14,433 nucleotides of DNA from DATNBT01 sp964579765 (GCA_964579765.1 CAZOIK010000490.1:1-14433); one strand, 5' to 3'. Counted from the first letter of the stretch, positions 1 to 9,839 are shown. The notes: a model not told the origin generated them from the letters alone. Program-made: numbers and translations.

Positions 1-1146
1 CTGCTGCTGCAGTCGCCCGATCTGCTGCTCCTCGACGAGCCGACGAACCATCTCGACGCCGAGTCGGTCGCCTGGCTCGAGCGCTTCCTCAAGGACTATC
101 CGGGCACGGTCGTCGCCGTGACGCACGACCGGTACTTCCTCGACAACGTCGCCGGCTGGATCCTCGAGCTCGATCGCGGCCGCGGCATCCCGTGGGAGGG
201 CAACTACTCGTCGTGGCTGGATCAGAAGCAGAACCGGCTCGCGCAGGAAGAGAAGGCCGAGACCAAGCGTCAGCAGACGCTCGCGCGCGAGCTCGAGTGG
301 ATCCGCATGTCGCCGCGGGCGCGGCAGGCGAAGGGAAAAGCGCGGCTCAATCACTATGAGGAGCTGCTGAACGAAGAAGCCGCGAAGAAGATCGAGCAGG
401 CGGAGATCTACATCGCGCCCGGTCCGCGTCTGGGCGACGTCGTCGTCGAGGCGCGGGGGCTGAAGAAGGGCTACGGCGACAACCTGCTCATCGACGGCCT
501 CGACTTCACGCTGCCGCGCGGCGGCATCGTCGGCGTCATCGGGCCGAACGGGGCGGGGAAGACGACGTTGTTCCGGATGATCACGGGCGCGGACACGCCC
601 GATGCGGGGACGTTGAAGATCGGCGAGACGGTGAGCATCGGCTACGTCGATCAGAGCCGCGACGCGCTCGACGGCAACAAGACCGTGTGGGAAGAGATCT
701 CTGGCGGGCACGACGAGATCGAGCTCGGCAAGAAGAAAATCGCGTCGCGCGCCTACGTGTCGTGGTTCAACTTCAAGGGCGCGGGGCAGCAGCGCAAGGT
801 GGGGACGCTCTCGGGCGGCGAACGCAACCGCGTCCACCTGGCGAAGCTGCTGCAGAAGGGCAGCAACCTGCTGCTGCTCGACGAGCCGACCAACGACCTC
901 GACGTGGACACGCTGCGGGCGCTCGAGGAAGCGCTGCTGTCGTACGCGGGTTGCGCCGTCGTCATCAGCCACGACCGCTGGTTCCTCGATCGCATCGCGA
1001 CGCACATGCTCGCGTTCGAGGGAGACAGCGAGGTCGTGTGGTTCGAGGGCAACTACCAGGACTACGAAGCCGACCGGAAGCGGCGGCTCGGCGCCGAAGC
1101 CGACCAGCCGCACCGCATCAAGTACCGGAAGCTGACGCGGACCTAG
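1..1146 (+). CDS. ettA: Energy-dependent translational throttle protein EttA (ABC-F ATPase), 5'-truncated by window edge
   Basis: The open frame runs from base 1 with no start in the window, so the N-terminal third (first Walker A) is missing. The visible 381 codons begin at the first domain's Walker B (LLLLDEPTNHLD, then THDRYFL). The inter-domain linker follows (about 208-410) and carries RMSPRARQAKGKARL, the tRNA-contacting motif typical of EttA. The second ATPase domain has Walker A GPNGAGKT (541-564), signature LSGGE (808-822), Walker B LLLLDEP (868-888) and the H-switch SHDRWFL. EttA binds the ribosomal E site and gates the first elongation steps according to the ATP/ADP ratio; it is cytosolic with no membrane segments. 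The family is about 555 residues, so some 170 are absent here. The arsR-type gene begins 2 nt after the stop. The linker motif favours EttA over Uup or other ABC-F proteins. Confidence 0.95.
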   Translation: MLLQSPDLLLLDEPTNHLDAESVAWLERFLKDYPGTVVAVTHDRYFLDNVAGWILELDRGRGIPWEGNYSSWLDQKQNRLAQEEKAETKRQQTLARELEWIRMSPRARQAKGKARLNHYEELLNEEAAKKIEQAEIYIAPGPRLGDVVVEARGLKKGYGDNLLIDGLDFTLPRGGIVGVIGPNGAGKTTLFRMITGADTPDAGTLKIGETVSIGYVDQSRDALDGNKTVWEEISGGHDEIELGKKKIASRAYVSWFNFKGAGQQRKVGTLSGGERNRVHLAKLLQKGSNLLLLDEPTNDLDVDTLRALEEALLSYAGCAVVISHDRWFLDRIATHMLAFEGDSEVVWFEGNYQDYEADRKRRLGAEADQPHRIKYRKLTRT

Positions 1147-1148
1147 TG

Positions 1149-1490
1149 ATGCCGGCCCCCTCGAAGGAACTGCAGACGCTCAAAGCGGAGTTCTTTCGCG
1201 CGATGGCGCATCCCATGCGCATCCGCATCCTCGAGGTGTTGTCGGAGAAGCGCGAGCAGAGCGTGCAGGCGCTGCAGACGCGGCTCGGCGTCGATCAGCC
1301 GATCGTGTCGCAGCAGCTCGCCAAGCTGCGCGCGCACGGCGTCGTCACGAGCCGGAAAGAAGGGACGACGGTCCTCTACGCGCTCGCCGACCCGCACATC
1401 GCCGACCTGCTCAAGGTCGCGAAAGACATCCTCAACCGGCGCCTCGCCGGCACGAGGACCCTGCTCACCGAATTACGGCGGCTGGGATAG
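1149..1490 (+). CDS. ArsR-family winged-helix transcriptional regulator, cysteine-free
   Basis: A 113-residue protein. The start is ATG 1149; a GTG directly before it (1146) overlaps the ettA stop and is an alternative. The N-terminal helix (FFRAMAHPMRIRILEVLSE, about residues 15-33) and recognition region (LGVDQPIVSQQLAKLRAHGVV, about 44-64) followed by the wing (RKEGTTVLYAL) match the ArsR/SmtB fold. The protein has no cysteine, so it lacks the thiolate metal site of classic ArsR/CadC sensors; it may sense something else or act as a constitutive repressor. It begins 2 nt after the ettA stop, which suggests co-transcription and translational coupling, but the target is unknown. It converges on the TolC-type gene. 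The family call is firm; ligand and regulon cannot be read from the sequence. Confidence 0.88.
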   Translation: MPAPSKELQTLKAEFFRAMAHPMRIRILEVLSEKREQSVQALQTRLGVDQPIVSQQLAKLRAHGVVTSRKEGTTVLYALADPHIADLLKVAKDILNRRLAGTRTLLTELRRLG

Positions 1491-1502
1491 AGAGACCGTG
1501 GA

Positions 1503-1542
1503 GTCCGCCTGCAGGCGGACGTGCGGCCGGCCGACGCCGGCC
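1503..1542. repeat. Two adjacent palindromes between convergent genes (possible bidirectional terminator or REP-like element)
   Basis: 1503-1520 is a perfect 18-bp palindrome, GTCCGCCTG/CAGGCGGAC, with no loop. Four bases after it, 1525-1542 is a second hairpin with 7-bp arms GGCCGGC/GCCGGCC and loop CGAC. Both lie in the 62-nt gap between the stops of the arsR-type gene (1490) and the TolC-type gene (1553). There is no T-run on either side, so this is not a classic intrinsic terminator. It could still block transcription from both directions or be a dispersed extragenic repeat. The sequence is directly visible; the role is inferred. Confidence 0.6.
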
Positions 1543-1552
1543 TCACATCCAA

Positions 1553-3199
1553 TCAGAACGCCGGAATGCCGAGGAGGCCGGTCGGCTGCGTCGTCGTGGC
1601 CGCCGGCGTCGGCGTTGCCGTCGTGATCGGCGCCTGCTGTGACGGCGTGGGCGCGGCCGACGCCTGCCCCGACGGTCCCGCTTCCTGCAGCGCCTCGAAA
1701 TCCACGAGCGCGAGGTCGTACTGCAGGATCGCGTTGAGCTCGGCCGCCTTGGCCTGCGCGAGATCGCGCTGCGCCTGGATGACGAAGAAGCTCGTGGACA
1801 GGCCCACCTCGAACCGCTTCCGCTCGGCGTCGAGCCGCTGATCGGCCAGCTCGCGCGCCGCGCGCGTCGTCGCGATCCGCTTCGCGTTCATCTCGATCTT
1901 CCAGCCGGCGTCGCGCACCTGCTGGATGGCGTGCGACTCGGCGCTCTTCAACCGCTCGTCGGCCTGCCGCCGCTCGAGTTTCGCGCGCGCCGCGTTGGCC
2001 TCCTCGCTGCTCTGGCCGAGCGGATAGGTGACGCTGACGCCGGCCGTCCACGTCGGGTAGTCGTGCGCGAACAGCTGGTTGAGCACCGTGCCGAAGCTCG
2101 TCACGCTGCCCGGGCCGACGATGATGCCGGGAAAGCCCGCGCTCGTGTCGCGGAGAATCTGCGTGCCGCCGAGGCCGCTGGCGAGATAGCTCACGTTCAG
2201 CCGGACGTCGGGCAGCTTCTGGTTGTCGGCGAACTTCTGGCTCACCTTCGCGTTCTCGATGTCCTTCTTCGCGCGCGTGAGGTCGGCGCGTGCGTCGAGC
2301 GCGTGCGTCACCGCGGCGTTCAGATCCGGCGTCAGCGTCGCGATCGGCGGCTCGTCGATCGGCGCGATCGGCACGTCCCACATCGATCGATCGGTCGGAT
2401 CGAAGATCAGCACGCGCAGGCGATCTTCGGCCTCCCGGACGGCCGTCTGCGCGATGATCAGCTGCTCTTCGTCCGACGCGACCTCCGCCTGCGCCGACAG
2501 CAGGTCGAGCGGCGGCGACTGGCCGACGTCCACTTTCGCCTTGTTCACGCGCTCGAGCTCCTGCGCGAGGTTGAGCGCCGACTGCCGCGCGTCCACGTTC
2601 GAAATCGCCGACACCAGGTTCCAGTACGCGCTCTTCACGTCGGCCGTGGTGTGCACCAGGCTCTCGCGCAGCCGCGTGTCCGCGATGTCGCGGTTGATCT
2701 GGTTCGTCCTGAGCTGCTGCCGCGCCGGGTCGATGGAGAGGTCGCGCACGAGCGGCTGCGAGACGTTCAGCTGCAGCCCCGACTGCAGCAGCGGGTTGAA
2801 CAGGTTGATGAAGTTGTTGCTGTCGGTGTGCGTCGTGTTCCACGACACGCTGTACGACGTCCCGAACCACGGCAGCTTCTGGCTCACGCCCGCCGAGGAC
2901 GTGACGACGTCGTTGCGCGTGGCCGTCGGCAGGAAGAAGCTCGACGGCGGCAGCAGCTGGTTGTTCCGGTTGACGCTCGAGTTGAGCGCCGGCCGGAACG
3001 CGCCGGCCGCGGCCGCCACGCGCGTGTCGCTGATCTGCGGGTCGAGGCGATCGGCGCGGAGATCGGGATTCTGGTCGAGCGCCATCTTCACGGCGTCATC
3101 GACCGTCAGCCGCAGCGGAGCGGCCGCGGGCGTCTGCGCCGGCGCGGCGGACGCGGCGAGCAGCAACGAGAGCACGGAGAGCGAAATCGTCTTACGCAT
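1553..3199 (-). CDS. TolC-family outer-membrane efflux channel (OEP)
   Basis: A 548-residue protein, last gene of the efflux operon. Start ATG 3199 is chosen because it gives a clean signal peptide: MRKT, a hydrophobic core LSVLSLLLAASA, then APA with likely cleavage after Ala21. The frame stays open further upstream, but that part overlaps the pump gene antiparallel to nothing conserved. An AGG ribosome site (3207-3209, read on the minus strand) lies 7 nt before the ATG, inside the end of the pump gene, 2 nt from its stop. The mature part has two OEP-type repeats with long alpha-helical stretches (for example SALNLAQELERVNKAKVDVGQ..., and the late helix ERRQADERLKSAES), as in trimeric channel-tunnels. 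It would form the outer-membrane exit duct for the adjacent RND pump and adaptor. The last ~40 residues are a Pro/Thr/Ala/Gln-rich tail, probably disordered. Confidence 0.92.
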   Translation of the reverse strand: MRKTISLSVLSLLLAASAAPAQTPAAAPLRLTVDDAVKMALDQNPDLRADRLDPQISDTRVAAAAGAFRPALNSSVNRNNQLLPPSSFFLPTATRNDVVTSSAGVSQKLPWFGTSYSVSWNTTHTDSNNFINLFNPLLQSGLQLNVSQPLVRDLSIDPARQQLRTNQINRDIADTRLRESLVHTTADVKSAYWNLVSAISNVDARQSALNLAQELERVNKAKVDVGQSPPLDLLSAQAEVASDEEQLIIAQTAVREAEDRLRVLIFDPTDRSMWDVPIAPIDEPPIATLTPDLNAAVTHALDARADLTRAKKDIENAKVSQKFADNQKLPDVRLNVSYLASGLGGTQILRDTSAGFPGIIVGPGSVTSFGTVLNQLFAHDYPTWTAGVSVTYPLGQSSEEANAARAKLERRQADERLKSAESHAIQQVRDAGWKIEMNAKRIATTRAARELADQRLDAERKRFEVGLSTSFFVIQAQRDLAQAKAAELNAILQYDLALVDFEALQEAGPSGQASAAPTPSQQAPITTATPTPAATTTQPTGLLGIPAF

Positions 3200-3201
3200 G
3201 G

Positions 3202-6327
<3,126 letters not shown>

Positions 6328-6331
6328 GGGC

Positions 6332-7528
6332 CTACCTCACCTTCACGCCGTCGACGAGCTGGCCGACGTTGGCCGTCGCGACGCGCTCGCCGCTCTTGAG
6401 GCCGCTCACGATCTCGACGAGCGGATCCAGGGTCTGCCCGGTGGCGACGACGCGCTCTTCGACGTGATCGCCAGTGACGACGAACACGCGCGCCGTCCCC
6501 GAGACGAGGCGGACGGCGGACTGCGGGACGAGCACCGCCATCTCCTTGCCGCTCCGCTCGAGGCGCGCCGTGGCGAACATGCCGGGCTTGAGCTCCGCGT
6601 TCGCGTTCGGCACGACGGCTTCCACCGTGAGCGCGCGCTGGTCGGCGCGCAGCGCCGGCGAGACAAAGCGGACCTTGCCCTCGAACATGCGGCCGGGGAA
6701 CGCGTCCACCGAGAACATCACCGGCTGCCCGACGCCGACGCTCGCGACGAACTGCTCGGGGACGGTCAGCTCGATGCGCAGCGGCGTGATGCGGACGACC
6801 TCGGCCACCTTCATGCCGCGCGTCACGTAGTCGCCGGTCGAGACCATGCGCTGCGCGACGAGGCCGGCGAAGGGCGCGCGGACGGTCGTGTCGGCGAGCG
6901 CCTTGCGCGCGAGCGTCACGCGCGCGCGCGACGCCTGCAGCGCCTGGTACTGCTGCTCGGCGGCGTTCTTCGCCGATTCGTACTGCTGGCGCGACGCTTC
7001 GACCTGCGTCTTGCGCTGGTCGTACTCCGACTGCGAGACGACGCGCTCGGCCAGCAGCTTCTCGATGCGCGCGAACTCGGCCTGGGCGAGCTCGTAGTTG
7101 GCGCGCGCGTTCAGCACCTCGGGCACCTTGTTGACGTCGTACGCGCCGGTCGAGGCGAGCGCCAGCCGCGCTTCGATCTGCGCCGCGTTCGCTTCGGCTT
7201 CCTTCAGGCTCGCCTCGGTTTCCACCGGCGACAGCTTGATGAGCTCGGCGCCCTGCGCGACGGCCGTGCCGCGCTCGACGGGCGTCTCGACGACGCGGCC
7301 GGCCGTTTCGGCGGCGACGTCGGCCTGTTCCTCGGCCGTGAGCGTGCCCGTGACGCGGATGAACCGCGCGATGGGCTGTTCCGTGGCGGCGGCGGGCGAG
7401 ACGGCGATCGCGAGCGGCGTGGCCTGCTGGTCGCGGGCCTTGGCGTCGCTGGTGCTGCAGCCCGCGGCGGCCAGCGTGCCGAGGGCGAGAGAGACGGCGA
7501 GTTGGAAACGACGAGTGCGTGGGCGCAT
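6332..7528 (-). CDS. Efflux RND transporter periplasmic adaptor subunit (membrane-fusion protein), probable lipoprotein
   Basis: A 398-residue protein. A basic N-terminus (RPRTRR), hydrophobic stretch and LAAAGC with Cys24 give a lipobox, so the mature protein is probably lipid-anchored in the inner membrane and faces the periplasm. Domains in order: first half of the lipoyl-like domain (AETAGRVVETPVERGTAVAQG, about 73-93), an alpha-helical hairpin rich in Ala/Glu/Gln (about 103-208), second lipoyl half (TTVRAPFAGLVAQRMVSTG, about 214-232), then beta-barrel (about 250-325) and membrane-proximal domain (about 328-398). It bridges the RND pump and the outer-membrane channel. Its ribosome site AGGAG (7539-7543, minus strand) overlaps the tetR stop codon and lies 10 nt before the ATG, implying translational coupling to the regulator. 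The stop is 4 nt from the pump ATG. Confidence 0.94.
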   Translation of the reverse strand: MRPRTRRFQLAVSLALGTLAAAGCSTSDAKARDQQATPLAIAVSPAAATEQPIARFIRVTGTLTAEEQADVAAETAGRVVETPVERGTAVAQGAELIKLSPVETEASLKEAEANAAQIEARLALASTGAYDVNKVPEVLNARANYELAQAEFARIEKLLAERVVSQSEYDQRKTQVEASRQQYESAKNAAEQQYQALQASRARVTLARKALADTTVRAPFAGLVAQRMVSTGDYVTRGMKVAEVVRITPLRIELTVPEQFVASVGVGQPVMFSVDAFPGRMFEGKVRFVSPALRADQRALTVEAVVPNANAELKPGMFATARLERSGKEMAVLVPQSAVRLVSGTARVFVVTGDHVEERVVATGQTLDPLVEIVSGLKSGERVATANVGQLVDGVKVR

Positions 7529-7541
7529 GTGGCGGACGCTC

Positions 7542-8231
7542 CTAAGACGCTTTCACAGCCGCCGGCGCTTCAGCCGGCTGGCAATCGACGAACGTGGATT
7601 CGAGCGCGGCGCCCGACTGCAGGCCGCGAAGGATGACGGCGAGGACGTCGCGGGCGAGCGTGTCGGCGTTTTCGCCGGCGCCGAGGCGATCCGACAGCCG
7701 CGTCATCGCCACACCGAGCAGGCCCATCGTCAAGAGCCGGAAGACGACGTTGGCGTCGAGATGCGCGGGAAGCGCGCCCGCGTCGATGCAGGCCTGGATG
7801 CGCCCGACCAGGCGCGCTTTCATTTCGCGCGCGAACGCGAAGCGCTCGTACGCCTGGCTGATGCGCGGGACCGAGCGGTCCACGAACATCAGCTCGAAGT
7901 ACTGCGGCTGCTCCCGGCTGAACTGGTAGAGGCGCCAGAAGAGGGTCGTAATCCGCTCGAGCGGCTCGAGCTTGTCGATCTCGGCGTCAACCGCGGGCGC
8001 CTCATCGCGGGCGTGGAGCAGATGAAAGCCCTCCTCCGCGAGCGCATAGAAGATGTCGTCCTTGCTGGGGAAGTAGCCGTAGAGCGCAGCGGGGCTGTAC
8101 TCGACTTTCTCGGCGATCTTGCGGATCGACACGTTCCGGTAGCCCTCGCTGACGAAGAGCTCGCGGGCCGCATCGAGGATGGCCCGGCGCACGGCTTCCC
8201 GGTCCCGCTCCTGACGTTCCTTGATGCCCAT
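7542..8231 (-). CDS. TetR/AcrR-family transcriptional regulator, first gene of the efflux operon
   Basis: A 229-residue protein. The N-terminal TetR_N domain is clear: helix RRAILDAARELFVSEGYRNV, then helix-turn-helix SIRKIAEKVEYSPAALYGYF (residues 35-54) and SKDDIFYAL. The rest (about 75-215) is a helical ligand-binding and dimer domain with no close match I can name. Start ATG 8231 is the only good choice: no in-frame Met lies before the DNA-binding domain, and no Shine-Dalgarno sequence precedes it. It lies upstream of, and in the same direction as, the adaptor gene (13-nt gap), so a drug-binding repressor that controls its own operon is the natural reading. The more common layout is divergent. 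The ligand is unknown; the region upstream contains a strong dyad (see the operator entries). Confidence 0.93.
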   Translation of the reverse strand: MGIKERQERDREAVRRAILDAARELFVSEGYRNVSIRKIAEKVEYSPAALYGYFPSKDDIFYALAEEGFHLLHARDEAPAVDAEIDKLEPLERITTLFWRLYQFSREQPQYFELMFVDRSVPRISQAYERFAFAREMKARLVGRIQACIDAGALPAHLDANVVFRLLTMGLLGVAMTRLSDRLGAGENADTLARDVLAVILRGLQSGAALESTFVDCQPAEAPAAVKAS

Positions 8232-8240
8232 AAGCTTGGC

Positions 8241-8271
8241 ATTGTAGTCTGAACAGTGTTCAGCAAGTCAA
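8241..8271 (-). promoter_or_regulatory. Putative promoter of the tetR-efflux operon
   Basis: Read on the minus strand, TTGACT (8266-8271) and TACAAT (8241-8246) resemble sigma-70 -35 and -10 boxes with a 19-nt spacer, longer than the optimal 17. The expected transcription start is near 8234, only a few bases before the tetR ATG at 8231, so the mRNA would be leaderless or nearly so. That fits the missing Shine-Dalgarno. The promoter is a prediction by eye. Confidence 0.45.
8249..8263. promoter_or_regulatory. Perfect dyad, likely TetR operator inside the promoter spacer
   Basis: CTGAAC-AGT-GTTCAG is a perfect inverted repeat with 6-bp arms and a 3-nt centre. Its midpoint (8256) coincides with the midpoint of the predicted 19-nt spacer between the -35 and -10 boxes. 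A repressor bound here would exclude RNA polymerase. Size and position fit a TetR-family operator, and the tetR gene starts 18 nt away. The dyad is directly visible; its assignment to this TetR is inferred. Confidence 0.6.
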
Positions 8272-8296
8272 CATCGTTAGATGTCAGAACGATGTT
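8270..8296. promoter_or_regulatory. Second inverted repeat in the tetR / DUF2085 divergent intergenic region
   Basis: AACATCGTT (8270-8278) and AACGATGTT (8288-8296) are perfect 9-bp inverted arms around a 9-nt centre. The left arm overlaps the predicted -35 box of the tetR operon by 2 nt. The right end is 23 nt before the GTG of the divergent DUF2085 gene. The arms share the pattern AACnnTGTT with the neighbouring dyad, so both may bind the same regulator and could link control of the two divergent units. Confidence 0.5.
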
Positions 8297-8319
8297 AAAG
8301 GCCTGTATCCTCTCAGATC

Positions 8320-8778
8320 GTGGTCCTGCGTCGCGCGTTCCTGGGGGTATCCACTGTCTGGGTGGCGGCCATTCCGCTGGCCGCGTTTGCCGCCAGCCGC
8401 CGCGCCGCGGGCGACGCGGTCTACGGCTTCGCGCTGGCCGTCTACGGCATCGGGCACTTCGTATGTCATCAGCTGCCGGCGCGGTCGTTCCACCTCTGGC
8501 ACGTCGCGCTGCCGGTCTGCGCGCGCTGCACGGGCATCTACGTCGGCGCGGCGGTCGCCGCGATCGCCTGGCGCGCGACGCCGGCCGCGGCGCTCGAGGC
8601 GCGACGTGATCGGACGCGCGTCGATCCGCGTGTCGTGCTGCTCGCCGCGTTCGCGCCGACGGCCGCGACGCTCGTCTTCGAGTGGACGACGGGAACGATG
8701 CCGGCGAACTGGATCCGCGCGCTCGCGGGTGTGCCGCTCGGCGTCGCCGTGGCGTGGGCGATCGGGATGGTAAACTAG
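8320..8778 (+). CDS. DUF2085 family multi-pass membrane protein
   Basis: A 152-residue membrane protein of unknown function. The start is GTG 8320; an in-frame TAA at 8296 excludes anything far upstream, no ATG is available, and no strong Shine-Dalgarno is seen. About five hydrophobic segments: residues 8-25, 32-48, 65-84, 104-120 and 132-150. The DUF2085 hallmark is present: Cys49-His50-Gln with Arg55-Ser56 (CHQLPARS), then Cys67-x-x-Cys70 with GIY (CARCTGIYVG). Conserved Cys/His pairs at membrane edges suggest a metal or redox site, but no function is established to my knowledge. It heads a run of closely packed genes leading to ribH, nusB and lysS, and is divergent from the tetR-efflux operon across 88 nt. 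Confidence 0.85.
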   Translation: MVLRRAFLGVSTVWVAAIPLAAFAASRRAAGDAVYGFALAVYGIGHFVCHQLPARSFHLWHVALPVCARCTGIYVGAAVAAIAWRATPAAALEARRDRTRVDPRVVLLAAFAPTAATLVFEWTTGTMPANWIRALAGVPLGVAVAWAIGMVN

Positions 8779-8784
8779 CCGCCG

Positions 8785-9186
8785 GTGCGCGCAACGACGG
8801 CGGAACGATCCGAACGATCCCAGCCTGGCGGACTGGTGCTGCTGTGCCTGGCGTCGTGGGCGATTCCGGGCCTCGGCCACTTGTGGCTCGGACGGCGGTC
8901 GAAGGGCCTGATTTTTCTCGTCGCGCTGCTGCTGATGTTCGCGATCGGCCTCGCGCTCCACGGCCGGATCTTCCCGTTCGACTTCTCCGATCCGCTGGTC
9001 GGGCTCGAAGCGGTCGCCGACTTCGGCATCGGCGTCGCCTATTTCCTCGCGGCGCCGCTCGGGTTCGGGCGCGGCGACGTCCGTGCCGTCTCGTACGAGT
9101 ACGGCAACACCTTTCTGATCGTCGCCGGTCTGATGAACCTGCTCGTCGTCATCGACGCGTACGACGTCGCGCTCGGACGCAAGTAG
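8785..9186 (+). CDS. DUF6677-like small membrane protein
   Basis: A 133-residue protein. The start is GTG 8785, 6 nt after the DUF2085 stop; no ATG lies near the N-terminus. Hydrophobic segments are about 16-30, 40-58, 76-93 and 109-125. The motif PGLGHLWLGRRSKGLIF (residues 28-44) resembles the Pro-Gly/Gly-turn helix of TM2-like and DUF6677 proteins. The C-terminal part SYEYGNTFLIVAGLMNLLVV plus DAYD also looks like the DUF6677 pattern as I recall it. Function is unknown. Tight packing with DUF2085 and the 58-residue gene suggests the three act together in the inner membrane. The family name is from memory and should be checked against a domain database. Confidence 0.75.
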   Translation: MRATTAERSERSQPGGLVLLCLASWAIPGLGHLWLGRRSKGLIFLVALLLMFAIGLALHGRIFPFDFSDPLVGLEAVADFGIGVAYFLAAPLGFGRGDVRAVSYEYGNTFLIVAGLMNLLVVIDAYDVALGRK

Positions 9187-9187
9187 C

Positions 9188-9364
9188 ATGCACAGTCATC
9201 TGGCGATGATGGCGCTCTTCGCGTTCTTCGTCTCGCTCGTCTTCGCGGTGCTCGCCAAGGACACGGCGCGCGAGCAGGCGCGGCTCGGCGGCGTCATGTT
9301 CGCCGGCTTCATGCTGGTCGGCATCGTCGTCGCCTGGCTGATGTACCCGTTTCCGCTGCGCTGA
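9188..9364 (+). CDS. Small 58-residue two-helix membrane protein, unknown function
   Basis: ATG 9188 to TGA 9362-9364. It starts 1 nt after the stop of the DUF6677-like gene and ends 7 nt before ribH. The protein begins MHSHLAMMALFAFFVSLVFA and has two hydrophobic segments (about residues 5-23 and 33-53) joined by a charged loop KDTAREQARLG, so both termini probably lie on the same side of the membrane. It ends MYPFPLR. Reality is supported by position: it fills an otherwise unexplained gap in a tightly packed gene run, with the same GC-rich third positions as its neighbours. I recognise no family. It is short enough to be missed by standard gene callers. Confidence 0.72.
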   Translation: MHSHLAMMALFAFFVSLVFAVLAKDTAREQARLGGVMFAGFMLVGIVVAWLMYPFPLR

Positions 9365-9371
9365 GCCGGCC

Positions 9372-9839
9372 ATGCGAACGATTGAAGCGACGCCGGCCGC
9401 GGCGCGACTGCGGGTCGCGGTCGTCGTCTCGAAGTACAACGACTTCGTCACCGACCGGCTGCAGACGGGCGCGCTGGCCGCGCTGGCGAAAGCCGGCGTC
9501 GCCTCCGACGCCGTCACGCTCGTGAGGGTGCCGGGGGCGTTCGAGATCCCGCTGGCCGCCCAGCAGGCCGCGGCGACACGGCAGTACGACGCGATTGTCT
9601 GTCTCGGCTGCCTCATCCGCGGCGCGACGGCGCACTTCGAGTACATCGCGTCGGCGGTGGCGCACGGCATCACGGCCGCCGCGGCGGCGACCGGCGTGCC
9701 GATGGCCTTCGGCGTCCTGACGACGAACTCCGTGGAAGAGGCGATCGAGCGGGCGGGCGACGGACCGGCGAACAAGGGATGGGAGGCTGCGGCGGCCGCC
9801 GTCGAGATGGCCGCCGTGATCGCGCAGCTTCGGCCGTGA
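9372..9839 (+). CDS. ribH: 6,7-dimethyl-8-ribityllumazine synthase
   Basis: A 155-residue enzyme, normal length, of the penultimate riboflavin step: it condenses 5-amino-6-ribitylaminouracil with 3,4-dihydroxy-2-butanone 4-phosphate to lumazine. Visible motifs: N-terminal VAVVVSKYNDF (substrate-ring binding), PGAFEIPL (residues 54-61), CLIRGATAHFEYI with His88, the catalytic acid/base, and GVLTTNSVEEAIERAG with Arg127, which binds the phosphate. All key residues appear intact. The protein assembles as icosahedral or pentameric shells in the cytosol. The start is ATG 9372, 7 nt after the small membrane gene. The stop overlaps the nusB start. No other rib gene and no FMN riboswitch is visible in the window, so the rest of the pathway lies elsewhere. 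The ribH-nusB pair is common in bacteria. Confidence 0.97.
   Translation: MRTIEATPAAARLRVAVVVSKYNDFVTDRLQTGALAALAKAGVASDAVTLVRVPGAFEIPLAAQQAAATRQYDAIVCLGCLIRGATAHFEYIASAVAHGITAAAAATGVPMAFGVLTTNSVEEAIERAGDGPANKGWEAAAAAVEMAAVIAQLRP

Noticed and set aside
9200..9372. FMN riboswitch before ribH
   Set aside because: The space before ribH is coding for the 58-residue protein and only 7 nt are free; no RFN-type conserved elements are seen.
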